DNA of 11,786 nucleotides from Candidatus Pacearchaeota archaeon (GTDB lineage: Archaea > Nanoarchaeota > Nanoarchaeia > Pacearchaeales > GW2011-AR1): the NCBI GenBank assembly GCA_002690445.1, contig NZER01000405.1, positions 1 to 11,786 of the forward strand, given 5' to 3'. The notes beneath the pieces are model-generated. The model was not told the origin of the DNA, made no database searches, and saw nothing but the letters and a program-made list of their open reading frames with translations. Both the position numbers and the translations under genes were made by a program. Of this stretch, positions 11,637 through 11,786 are shown piece by piece (the first letter of the stretch is position 1; each line of letters starts with the position of its first letter).

Positions 11637-11786
11637 ATGGATGATGCAAAGAAAGTTGCCTTTAACTTAAGTCAATTGATGATGATGGAACTACATAGAT
11701 TGCTCCAGAGAACTCATAACCACTATTTAAATTGCGAGTGGACAAAATGTTTTCATACTTTGAGGTGTATTAAATTTAATGTCATA
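11637..11786 (+). CDS. Partial small helical protein (3' end cut by window edge)
   Basis: From an ATG at 11637 the frame stays open for 50 codons to the last base. The product (MDDAKKVAFNLSQLMMMELHRLL, then QRTHNHYLNCEWTKCFHTLRCIKFNVI) looks like two amphipathic helices with a Y-L-x-C-E-W-x-K-C turn. There is no convincing ribosome site. A TATA-like TAATATAAT (11617-11625) lies only about 16 bases upstream of the ATG, closer than the usual TATA-to-start distance, so either an ATG further in (11679-11685) is the true start or the promoter call is wrong. Function is unknown. It follows the hairpin at 11573-11610 and is probably a separate transcription unit. Confidence 0.5.
   Translation, partial: MDDAKKVAFNLSQLMMMELHRLLQRTHNHYLNCEWTKCFHTLRCIKFNVI

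Noticed and set aside
1..11786. Window as a complete circular genome
   Set aside because: Joining the ends lets the right-edge gene run 13 more codons and the winged-helix gene about 20 more, but these extensions would overlap each other on opposite strands, and no terminal direct repeat is seen. Read-pair data could reopen this.
1..11786. CRISPR array or insertion sequence
   Set aside because: No regularly spaced direct repeats and no transposase-like frame or terminal inverted repeats were found.

Overview
The window reads as part of a small-genome archaeal virus, or an integrated or plasmid-like relative, most likely from a DPANN-type or otherwise uncultivated archaeon. The DNA is AT-rich. 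Promoter candidates are archaeal TATA elements (around 236-243 and 8656-8689). Nearly every gene is very short, and genes are packed with 1-8 base overlaps and strong GGAGG ribosome binding sites. The largest protein carries a Sec signal, a LamG fold and Asn/Thr-rich Ig-like domains of the kind common in archaeal surface proteins. Two tandem 72/79-residue proteins with two hydrophobic helices look like the major coat proteins of spindle-shaped archaeal viruses. This identification rests on size, topology and motif recall, not on a search.

Layout. (a) 1-207, minus: a partial winged-helix regulator with its own TATA box. (b) 208-500: a gene-free spacer holding a long imperfect inverted repeat (248-360) and a terminator-like hairpin (474-501). 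(c) 501-8623, minus: one tightly coupled operon of eleven genes. In transcription order they are: a 44-aa protein; an 812-aa Gln-rich/basic structural candidate; an 89-aa two-helix membrane protein with a Cys-bounded loop; the 1123-aa LamG adhesin; 138-aa and 87-aa multi-helix membrane proteins; a 129-aa charged protein with a Phe heptad tail; and four small basic proteins. (d) 8624-8726: the divergent promoter. (e) 8727-9204, plus: the two coat-protein paralogues, followed by a hairpin/T-run terminator at 9242-9279. (f) 9295-11562, plus: eight small genes, four or five of them membrane proteins, one a tail-anchored 180-aa protein. (g) 11637-11786, plus: a partial gene running off the right edge.

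Working model (inference): both arms build a membrane-containing virion. The right arm makes the coat subunits in quantity and, by terminator read-through, smaller amounts of accessory membrane proteins. The left arm makes the host-attachment spike (LamG protein), its membrane partners and highly basic proteins that could bind the genome. No polymerase, integrase, terminase, portal or packaging ATPase is visible, so replication functions must lie outside the window or be supplied by the host. Most gene products have no function I can name.
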